Part shown: positions 27,401-35,340 of the stretch, in pieces
How positions within the stretch are numbered: the first letter of the stretch is position 1
Layout of the letters: every line of letters starts with the position of its first letter
Assembly (NCBI RefSeq): GCF_030867145.1
Contig: NC_134414.1
Location: 126,802,465 to 126,866,464, forward strand
Reading direction: 5' to 3'
From: Opisthocomus hoazin
Lineage: Eukaryota; Chordata; Aves; Opisthocomiformes; Opisthocomidae
Length of the DNA: 64,000 nt
Made by a program: the position numbers and the translations under genes
Notes under the pieces: generated by a model
The model's database searches: none
What the model saw: the letters and a program-made list of their open reading frames with translations, nothing else
What the model was told of the DNA's origin: nothing

Positions 27401-29813
27401 CATTCAGAAGTGCCAAATAACCATTAAGACAAGCAAAACCACGTTACCAATGTGGAGTGGAATGAGGTGGAGAAGCTTGATCTGCACAATAGTCAAACAT
27501 GAAGATCTGGATAAAAAAGTGCAAAGCAACAGGCTCTGACAAAAACTAGAGACAAAGGGAAAAACTGCACTAAAAAAATACATATGGGGTGGGGGTGGAG
27601 AAGCTAAATCTAATAAAGCCACACAGTATTTAAGTGAGAAGTTATGTTCTATAACAAATGTTATGAGAAAGAGGTGACCTAAACTTCATGCTACTTTCTG
27701 AAGAAGAAATATAAATATGCTTCATCGTTTATTAAATAGGCTGAGGGCCCCTCTATGTGCAGGTATGTATACCTCTGTACATACAGGTACATATAGACCA
27801 GTACAATTTCACCACTGTCAATCTCATGAGGGTAAATGAGCTAATGTGGAGAACACACAACTTCATTTGTTGTCAAACCACAAATGTCATACAGCTGCTA
27901 GCTTTTTTATACCAGCACACTACACCAGCTAAGATCTTGTATTTATACAGCTGAATCAGTAGAAGAATCCATTACTAAAACACATGCTTAAACGGAACAT
28001 GGAAGACTATATTATGAGTGAGTACATGACTGCTGATCACACCAGGCCAAATTTAAACAAAAAAAAATATCCCTGGAGACAAAGTGTTAATATATTAACT
28101 CACTTTCATCAGGATTATTTAAACTACGCACTGCTAAAAAAAATTAAGATAAAAGAAACAGAGCCTTTGATATACTTAGAAGAACACTGGCTGCTCATGT
28201 GGAGAGTTCATAAACTTGAAGCAAACCAAAACGAAGTAGGGGAGAGGTCTGGGCAATCTTCCTACACAGAAGAAACTGCAGAAGTCAACGAGAAACGATT
28301 TAGATACTCCACCATTAATAACTGTGATACAACAATTTCACAGGAAAATTCCTTCCCTGGTCTTGTCCTCTTCTGTTTCCTACTAATTCCTAGTTTTGTC
28401 AGGGAAACGGGATTGCAATTAGTATATGAAGCTATTACCCTGCCCATGCTTCCTCCTTAATACAACAAATTCAACACACGGTAAGTCTAGCTAGAAAAAT
28501 TTAAGATAAACCTCTCAGTGTCCAGCAGAAGCAAATGTCTTTCCAACCTGCCAACTTAATCAAGCAGGGTTGTGATTTTTTACAGTTGCAGGTTACACCA
28601 TACTTCCAAAAACCTTCACCACTTCTTTTACTTCACAATTTTTTTTCACACATACTAAGTTTAGAGAAATCACTAAACAGAAGAAAACCTAAAAGGGTCG
28701 GTAAAACCAGAGTGACCTGTGGACTTACTGAGCAGTATACTACCCATGATGATCTTAAACAAACCTTATAGTAAATAATCTTTCAAATACATGTTTTGTT
28801 GAATGTTAAAACAGGAAGAACAAACCAAGAACATAGAAACTCATTTATTCAAATGGAAGAAAACAATCATAGTGGTGAGTTAAAAAGCCAAGAAGTCGAC
28901 GAAATGAAGCAAATCCATACAAAAAAACCTCTGGATCATGTTTCTGAACGCAGCACGCTGTGTGGCTGAAACATACCCAACGGAACTAATGTTTCATCAA
29001 CACCTGCTGATGAAAGCAACTAGGAAAAGGAACCCGTTGTCGCCTGTTGCTTCGCAAGGCATCCATAAAGAGGCCGCAAAGAGCCCAGCAATGCCTGGCC
29101 CGCGTGAAGAAACGCTACTTTCCAAAGAAAAAAAAAACAACCCAAATACCCTGGTCTAAGTCAGCCACCGCCACGGGAACCGTTTCCGAGGCCCTCCCCG
29201 CCCAACCCCCCAGCCCAGGCAAAGCCGCCCGCAACTGCCGTGCCCGCAGCACCAGCCCCACCGCGGCCGCGCGGCTCCGGTTCGCCGGGCCCAGCAGCGA
29301 CCAAACCTCCCGGCAGCAGCAGGGCAGGGCCGGGCCCCGCCACCCCACGGCGCCCCCGGCTCCTCCACCCCCATACCCGCCGGGAGGCGCCTTCCCTCCC
29401 TTCCCCCACGCAGGCCTCCCCACCGGCCCGGCCCGGCCCGCCCTGCCCACAGGCACTCAGCGCCAGCGGCCCGGCCGCCCCCCACGGCCGGACAGCCCTC
29501 CCCTCCCGTTCCCCGCCTCAAGACCCAGCAGCGGACCCGGCCGCGTCGGGCCAGGACGGGCCAGGCCCCCTTCCCCGCCAGCCCCCCCCGCCCCCAGCCC
29601 CGACCCCAGGCCCAGGCCCCGGCCCGGCGGCGCCCCCGCCCCCTGCCCCGCGCGCGAGGAGCGGGGTGGGGCGGCGCTCACCTGGCAGAAGCGGCGGCAG
29701 TAATACTGGCTGTTGAGGCGGGCCGGCAGCCCGGCGGGGAGGCCCGGCCCCACCAGCGCCTCCAGCTCCTCGCTCAGCCGCTCCGACTCCTGATCGCTCT
29801 CGTCTTCCGCCAT
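311..29813 (-). CDS. ZNF654: ZNF654 (zinc finger protein 654), 5' portion, seven coding exons, 3' end outside window
   Basis: Joined coding segments, in transcript order, are 29682-29813, 17942-18087, 12697-12778, 10594-10729, 6227-6429, 5370-5509 and 311-452, all on the minus strand. They total 981 bp, or 327 codons, with no stop and with GT/AG borders whose phases match at every junction. The product matches the N-terminal half of vertebrate ZNF654, which is related to the ZNF292/RLF family of large C2H2 zinc-finger nuclear proteins. Recognisable blocks are YCRRFCQVVEDYAGRW, FELLLFFGKDEFYEDPLKDI, RDGGPWEDPV, RARYLIACERIPEAMALI and IFIWSKLQLKSNPSKQVF. This part is a helical, repeat-like N-terminal region. 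The C2H2 fingers come from 3' exons beyond base 1, so the gene is cut by the window and not truncated biologically. The start ATG at 29811-29813 opens MAEDESDQESERL, as in other ZNF654 proteins. Molecular function is poorly known; a nuclear DNA-binding role is inferred from the family. Confidence 0.93.
453..5369 (-). other. ZNF654: ZNF654 intron 6
   Basis: A 4.9-kb A/T-rich intron. It holds one CR1 3' end (about 796-957, separate entry). Open frames in it, for example minus 4010-4390, show no recognisable domain and no conserved splice context, so I treat them as chance. Confidence 0.8.
796..957 (+). mobile_element. CR1 LINE 3'-end fragment
   Basis: The run begins GGCTGCCCAGGGAAGTGG and continues through a CCATCCCTGGAGGTGTTC block and a CTTGATGATCTTAGAGGTCT block to TTCCAACCTATGATTCTATG. 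This is the standard 3' end of avian CR1 non-LTR retrotransposons, including the terminal ATTCTATG microrepeat. It is severely 5'-truncated (about 160 bp), as is usual for CR1, and lies antisense within ZNF654 intron 6. Confidence 0.92.
5370..5509 (-). CDS. ZNF654: ZNF654 coding exon 6
   Basis: A 140-bp exon with acceptor TGTATAG and donor GTAAAT. It reads HLLRTDCKSGIEIICNTEKE, then LALQLCESFLVPQLQNG and DMYCI, and leaves TG over. The next exon supplies G to complete tryptophan. Confidence 0.93.
5510..6226 (-). other. ZNF654: ZNF654 intron 5
   Basis: A short intron of 717 bp between exons 5 and 6. It is A/T-rich and nothing else is recognised in it. Confidence 0.85.
6227..6429 (-). CDS. ZNF654: ZNF654 coding exon 5
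   Basis: A 203-bp exon, the largest in the window for this gene. It has acceptor TGTGCAG and donor GTATTG. It encodes VNKYLSSENPLFFELRARYL, then IACERIPEAMALIKSCINHP and the segment ending MSPLEDQLFQE. The paired-helix look (Ala/Leu at regular spacing) suggests a TPR-like solenoid; that fold is inferred. Confidence 0.94.
6430..10593 (-). other. ZNF654: ZNF654 intron 4
   Basis: A 4.2-kb intron. It is mostly unique A/T-rich sequence, with a diverged 48-bp tandem duplication at 8349-8444 in a locally C-rich patch. No gene is recognised. Confidence 0.8.
8349..8444 (+). repeat. 48-bp tandem duplication, two diverged copies
   Basis: Two adjacent copies start at 8349 (CTGACTGCACAAGTTCCCAG) and 8397 (CTGACAGCACAAACTCCCAG). 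Both carry a later ACACCCTCCAAC core. The unit is 48 bp, a multiple of three, and the plus frame stays open through both copies. I see no sign that it is translated. Confidence 0.8.
10594..10729 (-). CDS. ZNF654: ZNF654 coding exon 4
   Basis: A 136-bp exon with acceptor GTGTAG and donor GTACTT. It encodes ECQNLLNKYRNMNLELVTR, then the invariant block RDGGPWEDPVLQAIL. It leaves one base (G) that joins TT of the next exon to make valine. Confidence 0.92.
10730..12696 (-). other. ZNF654: ZNF654 intron 3
   Basis: A 2.0-kb intron. Small overlapping open frames on both strands near 12000-12260 have no recognisable product. I see no repeat family. Confidence 0.8.
12697..12778 (-). CDS. ZNF654: ZNF654 coding exon 3
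   Basis: An 82-bp exon bounded by acceptor TTTTTTAG and donor GTAGAG. It encodes a hydrophobic helical segment, LSLFELLLFFGKDEFYEDPL, then KDILGSIQ. The reading frame exits in phase 0. Confidence 0.92.
14020..14024. repeat. Target-site duplication, left copy (ACTAG)
   Basis: These five bases directly precede the LTR start and match 14618-14622 exactly. A 5-bp duplication fits the ERVL-type or some other avian ERV classes. A 6-bp reading (AACTAG) is also possible if the LTR is taken to end one base earlier. Confidence 0.85.
14025..14617 (+). mobile_element. Solo LTR of an avian endogenous retrovirus
   Basis: A 593-bp element opens TGTCCTGGTTTGG and closes GTTAAACCATGACA, with the TG...CA ends of a retroviral LTR. 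It is flanked by identical 5-bp copies of ACTAG (14020-14024 and 14618-14622), a target-site duplication. Inside are an ACATAAA box near 14287 that could act as a TATA element and an ATTAAA poly(A)-type signal at 14483-14488, which set the plus orientation. No internal viral region is attached, so this is a solo LTR left by LTR-LTR recombination. It lies antisense to ZNF654. It shares blocks with the LTR at the right edge: a start of the TGTCCTGG type, an ATTCCATAC block followed by CATGCT- or CACGCT-like bases, and TTAAACTG...TTATC. Confidence 0.9.
14618..14622. repeat. Target-site duplication, right copy (ACTAG)
   Basis: These bases directly follow the terminal CA of the solo LTR and are identical to 14020-14024. 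Confidence 0.85.
15552..15572 (+). repeat. Homopolymer T run (21 bases)
   Basis: An uninterrupted T tract followed by seven A's. It could be a retroposon tail on the minus strand, but no retroposon body is recognised next to it. Confidence 0.9.
16664..16677 (+). repeat. Homopolymer G run (14 bases)
   Basis: An uninterrupted run of 14 G after GGC. It is the kind of tract often miscounted in assemblies. Confidence 0.85.
17942..18087 (-). CDS. ZNF654: ZNF654 coding exon 2
   Basis: Acceptor TTGTTAG on the right and donor GTAAGTAC on the left. The exon reads VVEDYAGRWQVPLPQLQVLQ and onward to SSLA plus two bases. It enters in phase 0, leaves two bases over, and completes the codon with the first base of exon 3. 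The block continues the conserved CRRFCQ|VVEDYAG motif across the junction, which confirms the splice. Confidence 0.93.
18088..29681 (-). other. ZNF654: ZNF654 intron 1
   Basis: An 11.6-kb first intron. It holds an old CR1 fragment (about 20651-20765) and, at its right end, the start of the CpG island. The longest open frame in the A/T-rich part, plus 27984-28460 (158 codons), has no recognisable domain. I see no RNA gene. Confidence 0.75.
20651..20765 (+). mobile_element. Diverged CR1-type LINE fragment
   Basis: The stretch carries ACTACAGGAGGCAGTTCTTC, ACACAATGTCCAGTCAAGCT and GTGGCGCTCC, then a GGGGTGCTGTGCATGCTGAA block and TACATGAGTTGAAA. This is the pattern of the 3' portion of older CR1 copies (a segment coding near the end of the reverse transcriptase ORF). 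It is diverged and broken at both ends. Confidence 0.6.
29682..29813 (-). CDS. ZNF654: ZNF654 coding exon 1
   Basis: Encodes residues 1-44, an acidic start (MAEDESDQESERLSEELEAL) followed by a Gly/Pro/Leu linker and QYYCRRFCQ. The donor is CAG|GTGAGC at the left edge, phase 0. It lies inside the CpG island. The linker differs from the serine- and glycine-rich linker I recall in mammals; the flanking blocks are conserved. Confidence 0.92.
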
Positions 29814-29930
29814 GCCGCTCCGGCCGCCCTGCGCGTACCGAGAGCCCCGCTGCCCCCGCCCCGCCGCGCCGGAAGGGGCGACTCCCTCCCCGGAGCCTCA
29901 CGTCCGGCCACGCCCACCCGCCGCGCTCTG

Positions 29931-30287
29931 ATTGGGCCAACCGCCGTGGCGATCAACGGCTGACGACCAGAGGACTCGCTGATGGCCTCTGACCCCTGGC
30001 TCCTCCCTTCCACCCGGCCCCGCCGAAGCGTCCTTCGATTGGAGCAAAAAGTCTCTTCTTTACTTTGTCCCCCCCTTGCCATTGGCTGCTCATCCCGTCT
30101 GTTACACCTCACTCCGCAGCCCCTTGCCGACGACTGGCCAAAGACCCCGTCCGCTAGATGCCGACGTCTCCGTCGCGCATTCTGACTGGCCTGAGCACGC
30201 CTCCATCACGGCGCCTACACCGCCCCCCAATTCTAATTGGGCAAGGCTGCCGTCCGTCTCCGCGCACCCGGGCCAGGGGGAACCAAT
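29931..30287. promoter_or_regulatory. Array of ATTGG/CCAAT (NF-Y-type) boxes
   Basis: Exact boxes lie at 29931-29935, 30038-30042, 30081-30085 and 30236-30240 (ATTGG) and at 30283-30287 (CCAAT). One-mismatch ACTGG copies lie at 30133 and 30185, and a diverged TGATGGCC lies near 29980. CCAAT boxes of this sort are bound by the trimeric factor NF-Y in divergent CpG-island promoters. Spacing between successive positions is close to 50 bp through most of the array. Confidence 0.7.
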
Positions 30288-30490
30288 CACTGAGGGGTTT
30301 CTCCCGCTCGGCCGCTCTCTGGAGGCGGGCGAGAGGCGGGCGGCGGGCGGGCGCGGCGGTTGCTAGGCGGGTTGCTAGGACCCGCCTACCGCGGCGGCCA
30401 GGGTGGGTAGGTCCGTCTGGCTGCGGCGCGGCGCTGGCTGCGCGGCGGCCGTCGGCGGAGGGGCGCGTCCGGCCCGCGGCGCGGGGCCCA

Positions 30491-30530
30491 GCGGCGGCCG
30501 GCGGCGGAGGAGCGGCGGCGGCGGCGGGGC
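30491..30530 (+). repeat. CGG-rich tract, including five consecutive CGG triplets
   Basis: Uninterrupted CGG units run 30513-30527, preceded by two shorter CGG clusters at 30491-30510. The tract lies in the presumed CGGBP1 promoter or leader, whose protein product binds CGG repeats. Confidence 0.85.
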
Positions 30531-31622
30531 GTGGGGAGGCCGCGCGGCCGGAGCGGGTAACGGCGCCCGGTAGGGGGCGGGCGGGGCGCGGCGCGGCGGG
30601 CGGCGCCTCCGCCTCAGCGGGGCCGGCCCGGGGCCGCGCTCCGCCGTCGGTGGGGTCCCAGGGCCGGTCGCCGAGGGGGCGGCAGCGGCGCCTCCCCGCT
30701 CCGCCATGGAAACACCCTCCGTGCCGGGCGGGGGAAGGGAAGGTGGGGCGGGGCGGGGCCGCACCTGTCTGGCGCCTGCCGCCGCGGGGCGGGGAGCGAG
30801 GCCCGGGCCGGTCCGTTCCCTCAGCCCCGGGGGCGGAGCGGGGCGAGCACCCCGTCGCTCCCCGCAGGCCCTTGCGGGTTAAATGGCGCCGGCGGGACCG
30901 GTGGCCAAACCCCGGGGATCAGACGCGTCGAGTGGCGGCCGCCGGCGACGAGGAGGGGAACAGCGGAGCCCGCGCGGCGGCTGGACGCCCGGAGCCCTTC
31001 CCCTCCTCAGCGGGAACGGCCCCGGGCTCGCCGGGGGCCCCGCGGCGAGAGGGCTCCCCTCCTTCGGGAGGGCGCCCCTCCTTCGGGAGGTCGGGTGGCC
31101 GTCCTGCCCGCCCCGTCCCCTGCCTCAGGCGTCCGGGAATCCGTGTCAAAACTTGAGGCAAACCACAAGAACCCCAACCCGAAGCAGCTCAAGCCCTGTT
31201 TCCGCAGCGGTGCCGCTTGCGGGGTTGCTGCGGGTCTTGATGAAGCGCAAGTGCGAGCGCCTGGTTTGGCAGGGGGCTCGTTCTGACACTTCGGAAGCCG
31301 AAGCAGCAGGTTAACGTCAGGTTAAGACTCGTTTTCTGCCTGATTGCAGGAAACGGTCACTTAGGAAACTCGGGGGTAAACTGCATAAAGCAGCAAAAAG
31401 AATGAAAAAAACATTGTTTATTTTAGCCTGTAGTGTTGTTCAGTATCAGTTGAGATAGTTCTGGAGAGTGGCAGTGCAAGAAATTAACTAGCAAAGCAGC
31501 TAAAAAGCGAGATCTCGGTTTCCTTTGTTTTTCAAAAGGTTGCCCGCTCTTAGTGTAACAGTGGTTTAATTAAAAAGGCAGTTTTGAAGACCGAGTTCTC
31601 TGTCACTTTACTCTGTTTCCAG

Positions 31623-31768
31623 AGCAAGTGACAGGCATTCTGGACAGTAGAAACTCCATTCAGACCTTAGAGGTGGACAAATTCAACTTACATTTAGTTT
31701 GGAAACTGTGGTCTTTTAAAGGCAGATCTTTTAAAATGTTGCAACATCAAACTCTGTGTGTTAACAAA
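31623..31768 (+). other. CGGBP1: Possible untranslated exon of CGGBP1
   Basis: A good acceptor (CTCTGTTTCCAG) ends at 31622 and a consensus donor (AAA|GTAAGT) follows at 31769. This would frame a 146-bp exon between the CpG island and the CGGBP1 coding exon. CGGBP1 is known to have noncoding 5' exons in mammals. Nothing else supports this exon, so it is only a candidate. Confidence 0.3.
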
Positions 31769-31991
31769 GTAAGTAGAGAGAATAATATGTCTCGAGGCAT
31801 TCTGATCTCCATCCACCTCATAAGCGCAGGCAGTACATAATGCTTCAAAGTTGTGTGTACCCGTAAGCAAATACCCAGGCAGCATATTGTATTACCTCAA
31901 AGTATTTGCCAAAATATATTTTTTAAGCAACACCTGTTGACCTGTTTTTAGATAAGGAGGTGAGTACTTAATGTAATGGATGGTCATTTTA

Positions 31992-32021
31992 CTTAGAAAA
32001 CCTCAACTTAGAAAACCTCAA
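31992..32021 (+). repeat. 15-bp tandem duplication
   Basis: Two perfect adjacent copies of CTTAGAAAACCTCAA (31992-32006 and 32007-32021) lie in the CGGBP1 5' intron. This is probably a replication-slippage duplication. Confidence 0.9.
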
Positions 32022-33010
32022 ACCTGGACAGAGCCATTTCATGACTTAAACTTTTTTTGAAAAGGACTTAAATAATCTTGGCTGTGATTTACACCAGCTA
32101 CTCGATTTCTCAACAAGAAAAAAAGAAACAGGTCCTGTCTGATTTTGGTACACATGACTAGGTTATTGCCTGCTTTGGTAACATAGTGTAATTCAGAGTG
32201 CTGTTGGAATGTCCAGCTCTCGTAGTTATTTGTTGCCTTCCTCAGAGAAGTTGTCATATTTGAAAATACAGGTTCTTATTTTGCACTGAAATATATACAA
32301 TTTTCTGTTCATGTTAGGCTGTTCTACCAGTCTCTAGTGGCAATGGCAGCATGATTTGCTGACTTGCTTTTGACTCTGAATTAAGGTTCAATCTGATAGT
32401 TGTGGTTTGAGCTGGAGCAAAAGTGAGGGGTTCCCAAATGAGAGCTGACGAAGCTCAGGTTTGGTTTTGATTTTTTTTTTTAACTAGCTTTTGTAAGTGA
32501 CAGTAATGGCCTTCTTGCCTGATACTTGGACAACTAAGTTTTTTTCTAACAGAACTAATACGTATTTTCAGGAAGTAGAAAAATACTGGCTCAACGTAAC
32601 AAAGAAACTGTCAGATATGTTGAAAATAGTAAGAAGAAAGCACCCTTTACCCGGAAGAATAAAGGATAAAAAACTCTTAAAGAAAAAGCAAAAAACCTTT
32701 CTACTTGACTTTCAGTGACAAACTGATGGAATTTTGAGGGTTCTGTTGAACTTTGTAGTTGTAGAAACCAAAAAGTATTTTACTCTGACCCGTGAGGAAC
32801 TTCAGTCTCCTAAGTTCTTTGGACTTTAAGATGAAGAACCTTTCAGTAATAGCTTCACACATGTCTCTTACATGTAATTATCTTATGCCAATAAGGGCTA
32901 TATTGGATATTGAATAGATTGCATCCAGAACGATTTGGTTGAAATCATTAGCACACTTTAACAGAACTTTTTTTTTTCCAGCTTTCAGGTAAAGTTTATT
33001 GAAGGCAACA

Positions 33011-33514
33011 ATGGAACGATTTGGAGTAAAGTCCGCTCCATCACGGAACCGCTCAAAGACTGCTTTGTATGTAACTCCTCAGGATCGTGTAACTGAGTTT
33101 GGCAGCGAGCTGCACGAAGATGGAGGAAAGCTCTTCTGTACTTCCTGCAATGTGGTTCTGAATCATGTCCGCAAGTCTGCGATCAACGACCACCTCAAGT
33201 CTAAAACACACACAAAGCGAAAGGCAGAGTTTGAGGAGCAGAACGTCAGGAAGAAGCAAAGGACTCTGACTGCCTCCCTTCAGTGCAACAGTACTGCCCA
33301 GACAGAGAAAACCAGCGTCATCCAGGACTTCGTGAAAATGTGCCTGGAAGCTAATATTCCACTTGAGAAGGCTGATCACCCATCCGTGCGAGCCTTCCTG
33401 TCCCGCTACGTCAAGAACGGCAGTTCGATACCTAAGTCAGACCAGCTAAGGAAAGCATACCTGCCTGATGGGTATGACAATGAGAACCAGCTCCTCAACA
33501 CTGAAGACCGTTGA
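33011..33514 (+). CDS. CGGBP1: CGG triplet repeat-binding protein 1 (CGGBP1), complete
   Basis: One uninterrupted exon encodes 167 residues, the same length as the mammalian protein. It is a small nuclear protein that binds unmethylated CGG repeats (first described at the FMR1 5' UTR) and has been linked to transcription, methylation and cell-cycle control. Visible features are a BED-type zinc finger with C43, C46, H61 and H67 (LFCTSCNVVLNHVRKSAIND, then HLKSKTH), a basic nuclear localisation region at 69-84 (KRKAEF...VRKKQR) and a conserved C-terminal half (EANIPLEKADHPSVRAFLSR). The start chosen is ATG 33011 (ACAATGG, good context); an upstream in-frame TTG at 32999 is not needed. The acceptor at 32981 or 32988 places the whole CDS in one exon, as in mammals. 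The family is considered derived from a hAT DNA transposon. It is divergent from ZNF654 through the shared CpG island. Confidence 0.97.
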   Translation: MERFGVKSAPSRNRSKTALYVTPQDRVTEFGSELHEDGGKLFCTSCNVVLNHVRKSAINDHLKSKTHTKRKAEFEEQNVRKKQRTLTASLQCNSTAQTEKTSVIQDFVKMCLEANIPLEKADHPSVRAFLSRYVKNGSSIPKSDQLRKAYLPDGYDNENQLLNTEDR

Positions 33515-35283
33515 GAAGAAAACTGTTTTCATCATTGTTGTGAAGTATTGCATATTGATGGTGTGGTTTATTTTTATATTCATGCATATATACAGTGTTA
33601 CATACTGGTTTTACAAGCAATTTTGTATTATTGTAGAAATGACAATCTATTTGTGAACTTAGTGGTATGCCACAGACTGTTGCTAACCCTGCAGTAGATT
33701 TCAGAGCTACGTGGATGTAGAACTCGTGATGAATGTAGGGAACATACCTGGCATACACCTCATCTGTGTTCAGTCCATCTGTAACTGACGTGAAGAAAAA
33801 GGCACTTGGATGGAGGACCTCACTTACCTAAACTGTGCATCTGGATATACGAGGAAGATGATGCGACAGGGATTGTTAATCGTGCCAGTGGATTGCTTTG
33901 TCCGGTATCCTGTCCATGAGTGACCAAGAAGTAGTGCCGCACACTCGAAATGCAAGAAGCTGTAGAATGGTTAGTTAAAATATAACTGCTCTGTTGGGGG
34001 AGGATTATTGCAAACTCCTATTCAGGTTCGGTTTACGTTCTAAAACAGGAAACATCTTTCTTCTAGAATAGTCTCTTATCCTACTTGGTGCAACCGTGGA
34101 TGTATTCATTATCTAGCTTAAATAGCTGATCTCTTGTATTGGCCTCTGAACGCTGCTATTCTCATAAAGCTAAGAGTTCTGCAGGTTCACCGTGCCCTCT
34201 TATTTAAAGTCACTGTTTCATTGTCTCGGTTTAACATGTCCCCTTCAGTTTCAGTGCCAGTCTTTGAAAGTTCAGTAGACAAACCAGTAACTGAGTGTGG
34301 CTTGCAGTGCAGGTGCTGGCAAGTGAAACTTACAGTGGACCAAGGCCTTATCATGAGAGGTTTAGTGTCTTTCTCTTACTAGCAGGACAAAGGATGCTAA
34401 ATCTGTATTAGGGGTAAAGAGGGGGGGGGCACTAAACTGTGGGGTTGAGGAAGCTTTTTTACACTGCATAGGAGGAGCGGCTCCTCTTGTCTTTCTGTGA
34501 AGGGCCTCTGCATCTCTGGCCTTGTCCTCAGCCTTTTTGTCAAAGGAGACAGAGTGGTTAAAATACTTATCAAAATAGTTACTGCAAAGGCTATTCAATA
34601 TCTGTAAGCACTTATAGGAAAGCATATATACTTCGAAGCTATACTGGAACTGTAGAACTGGGCTGTATTTCTTACCCTGTGCCAAGGCCACATCTATTGG
34701 ACTGGCAAAAAGTAAAATGAGAAATTGAAGAATTTGAAGAATGTTACCCTCTCCCAAATCTAGTGAACTATTACTGAGCTATTCCAAGTTATCATGCCAA
34801 ATAGTCCACTTGACATTAAGTCCTCTATGAAGTTTTTGAATGAAATGAGTGAGCATTGTGCAAAGTGCTGGAACACGGCCAACTTTCTGCCTGCTGTAGA
34901 TTTCCTAGAGGTGCTCTGTGTTCAGGGAGGTGCCAGGCATCTTCTGGCAGCACAGAAATCCTCCAATCCTAGGCACAATGGTGTAAGCATGCTTCAGCTG
35001 CCTCAGGTGGAGGCAGTTCTGTTCAGCTTCCTTTCCCCAGTAAAGTTTCACAGTATCTGTTTCTCGGTATTTCTTTTATTCCAGATATTTACAGCAATAC
35101 CAAGTAATTGCTAAAAAGACACAAAATAGCCCACTTATTTTTTTCTGTAGCCATTTCCCTAACTATTTCTAGAGCAGTCTCTTTTGCTGGCTTGAGAGAG
35201 ACTTACATACTTAGTAACAACTGATTTTTGTGCAATTAGCTTCTACAGAAATGCACTTGTGTTACCTTATGATGATTTCTTGT

Positions 35284-35340
35284 AGCCTTCTGCTCTGAGA
35301 CATGTCTGAATAAATGGACAAAACTAAAGAGCAGAAGGCT
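35284..35340 (+). other. Perfect 13-bp hairpin with AATAAA in its loop
   Basis: The arms AGCCTTCTGCTCT (35284-35296) and AGAGCAGAAGGCT (35328-35340) are exact reverse complements and can extend by a G-U and a G-C pair outward. The 31-nt loop holds the poly(A) hexamer AATAAA at 35309-35314 and the small palindrome GACATGTC. It lies inside the CGGBP1 3' UTR. Confidence 0.85.

Larger units (their letters stand above)
29150..31350. promoter_or_regulatory. CpG island with divergent ZNF654/CGGBP1 promoter
   Basis: About 2.2 kb of very C+G- and CpG-rich sequence stands out sharply from A/T-rich flanks. It covers ZNF654 exon 1 (ATG at 29813, leftward) and lies directly upstream of CGGBP1 (rightward). 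Five ATTGG/CCAAT boxes lie between the two genes at 29931, 30038, 30081, 30236 and 30283. The gap between the ZNF654 ATG and the CGG-rich leader (about 30490) is under 700 bp, as expected for a bidirectional housekeeping promoter. There is no TATA box in the expected places. Long open frames here on both strands reflect the lack of A/T-rich stop codons and not genes. Confidence 0.85.
31350..32981 (+). other. CGGBP1: CGGBP1 5' intron region
   Basis: A/T-rich sequence between the CpG island and the coding exon. The polypyrimidine tract and TTCCAG acceptor ending at 32981 (alternative TTTCAG ending at 32988) mark the start of the coding exon. A lysine-rich open frame at 32497-32718 and the candidate exon at 31623-31768 are the only other items seen. 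Confidence 0.65.

Noticed and set aside
27984-28460. 158-codon plus frame in ZNF654 intron 1
   Set aside because: No recognisable domain, no splice or promoter context, and typical intronic A/T-rich composition.
29047-29716. Long proline-rich frames on the plus strand opposite ZNF654 exon 1
   Set aside because: They are antisense shadows of the GC-rich island; low complexity, no homology recognised.
30158-31156. A 332-codon plus-strand open frame in the CpG island (and several long ones on the minus strand)
   Set aside because: GC-rich sequence has few stop codons; the product is low-complexity Arg/Pro/Gly/Ala with no domain, and the region is a promoter and leader.
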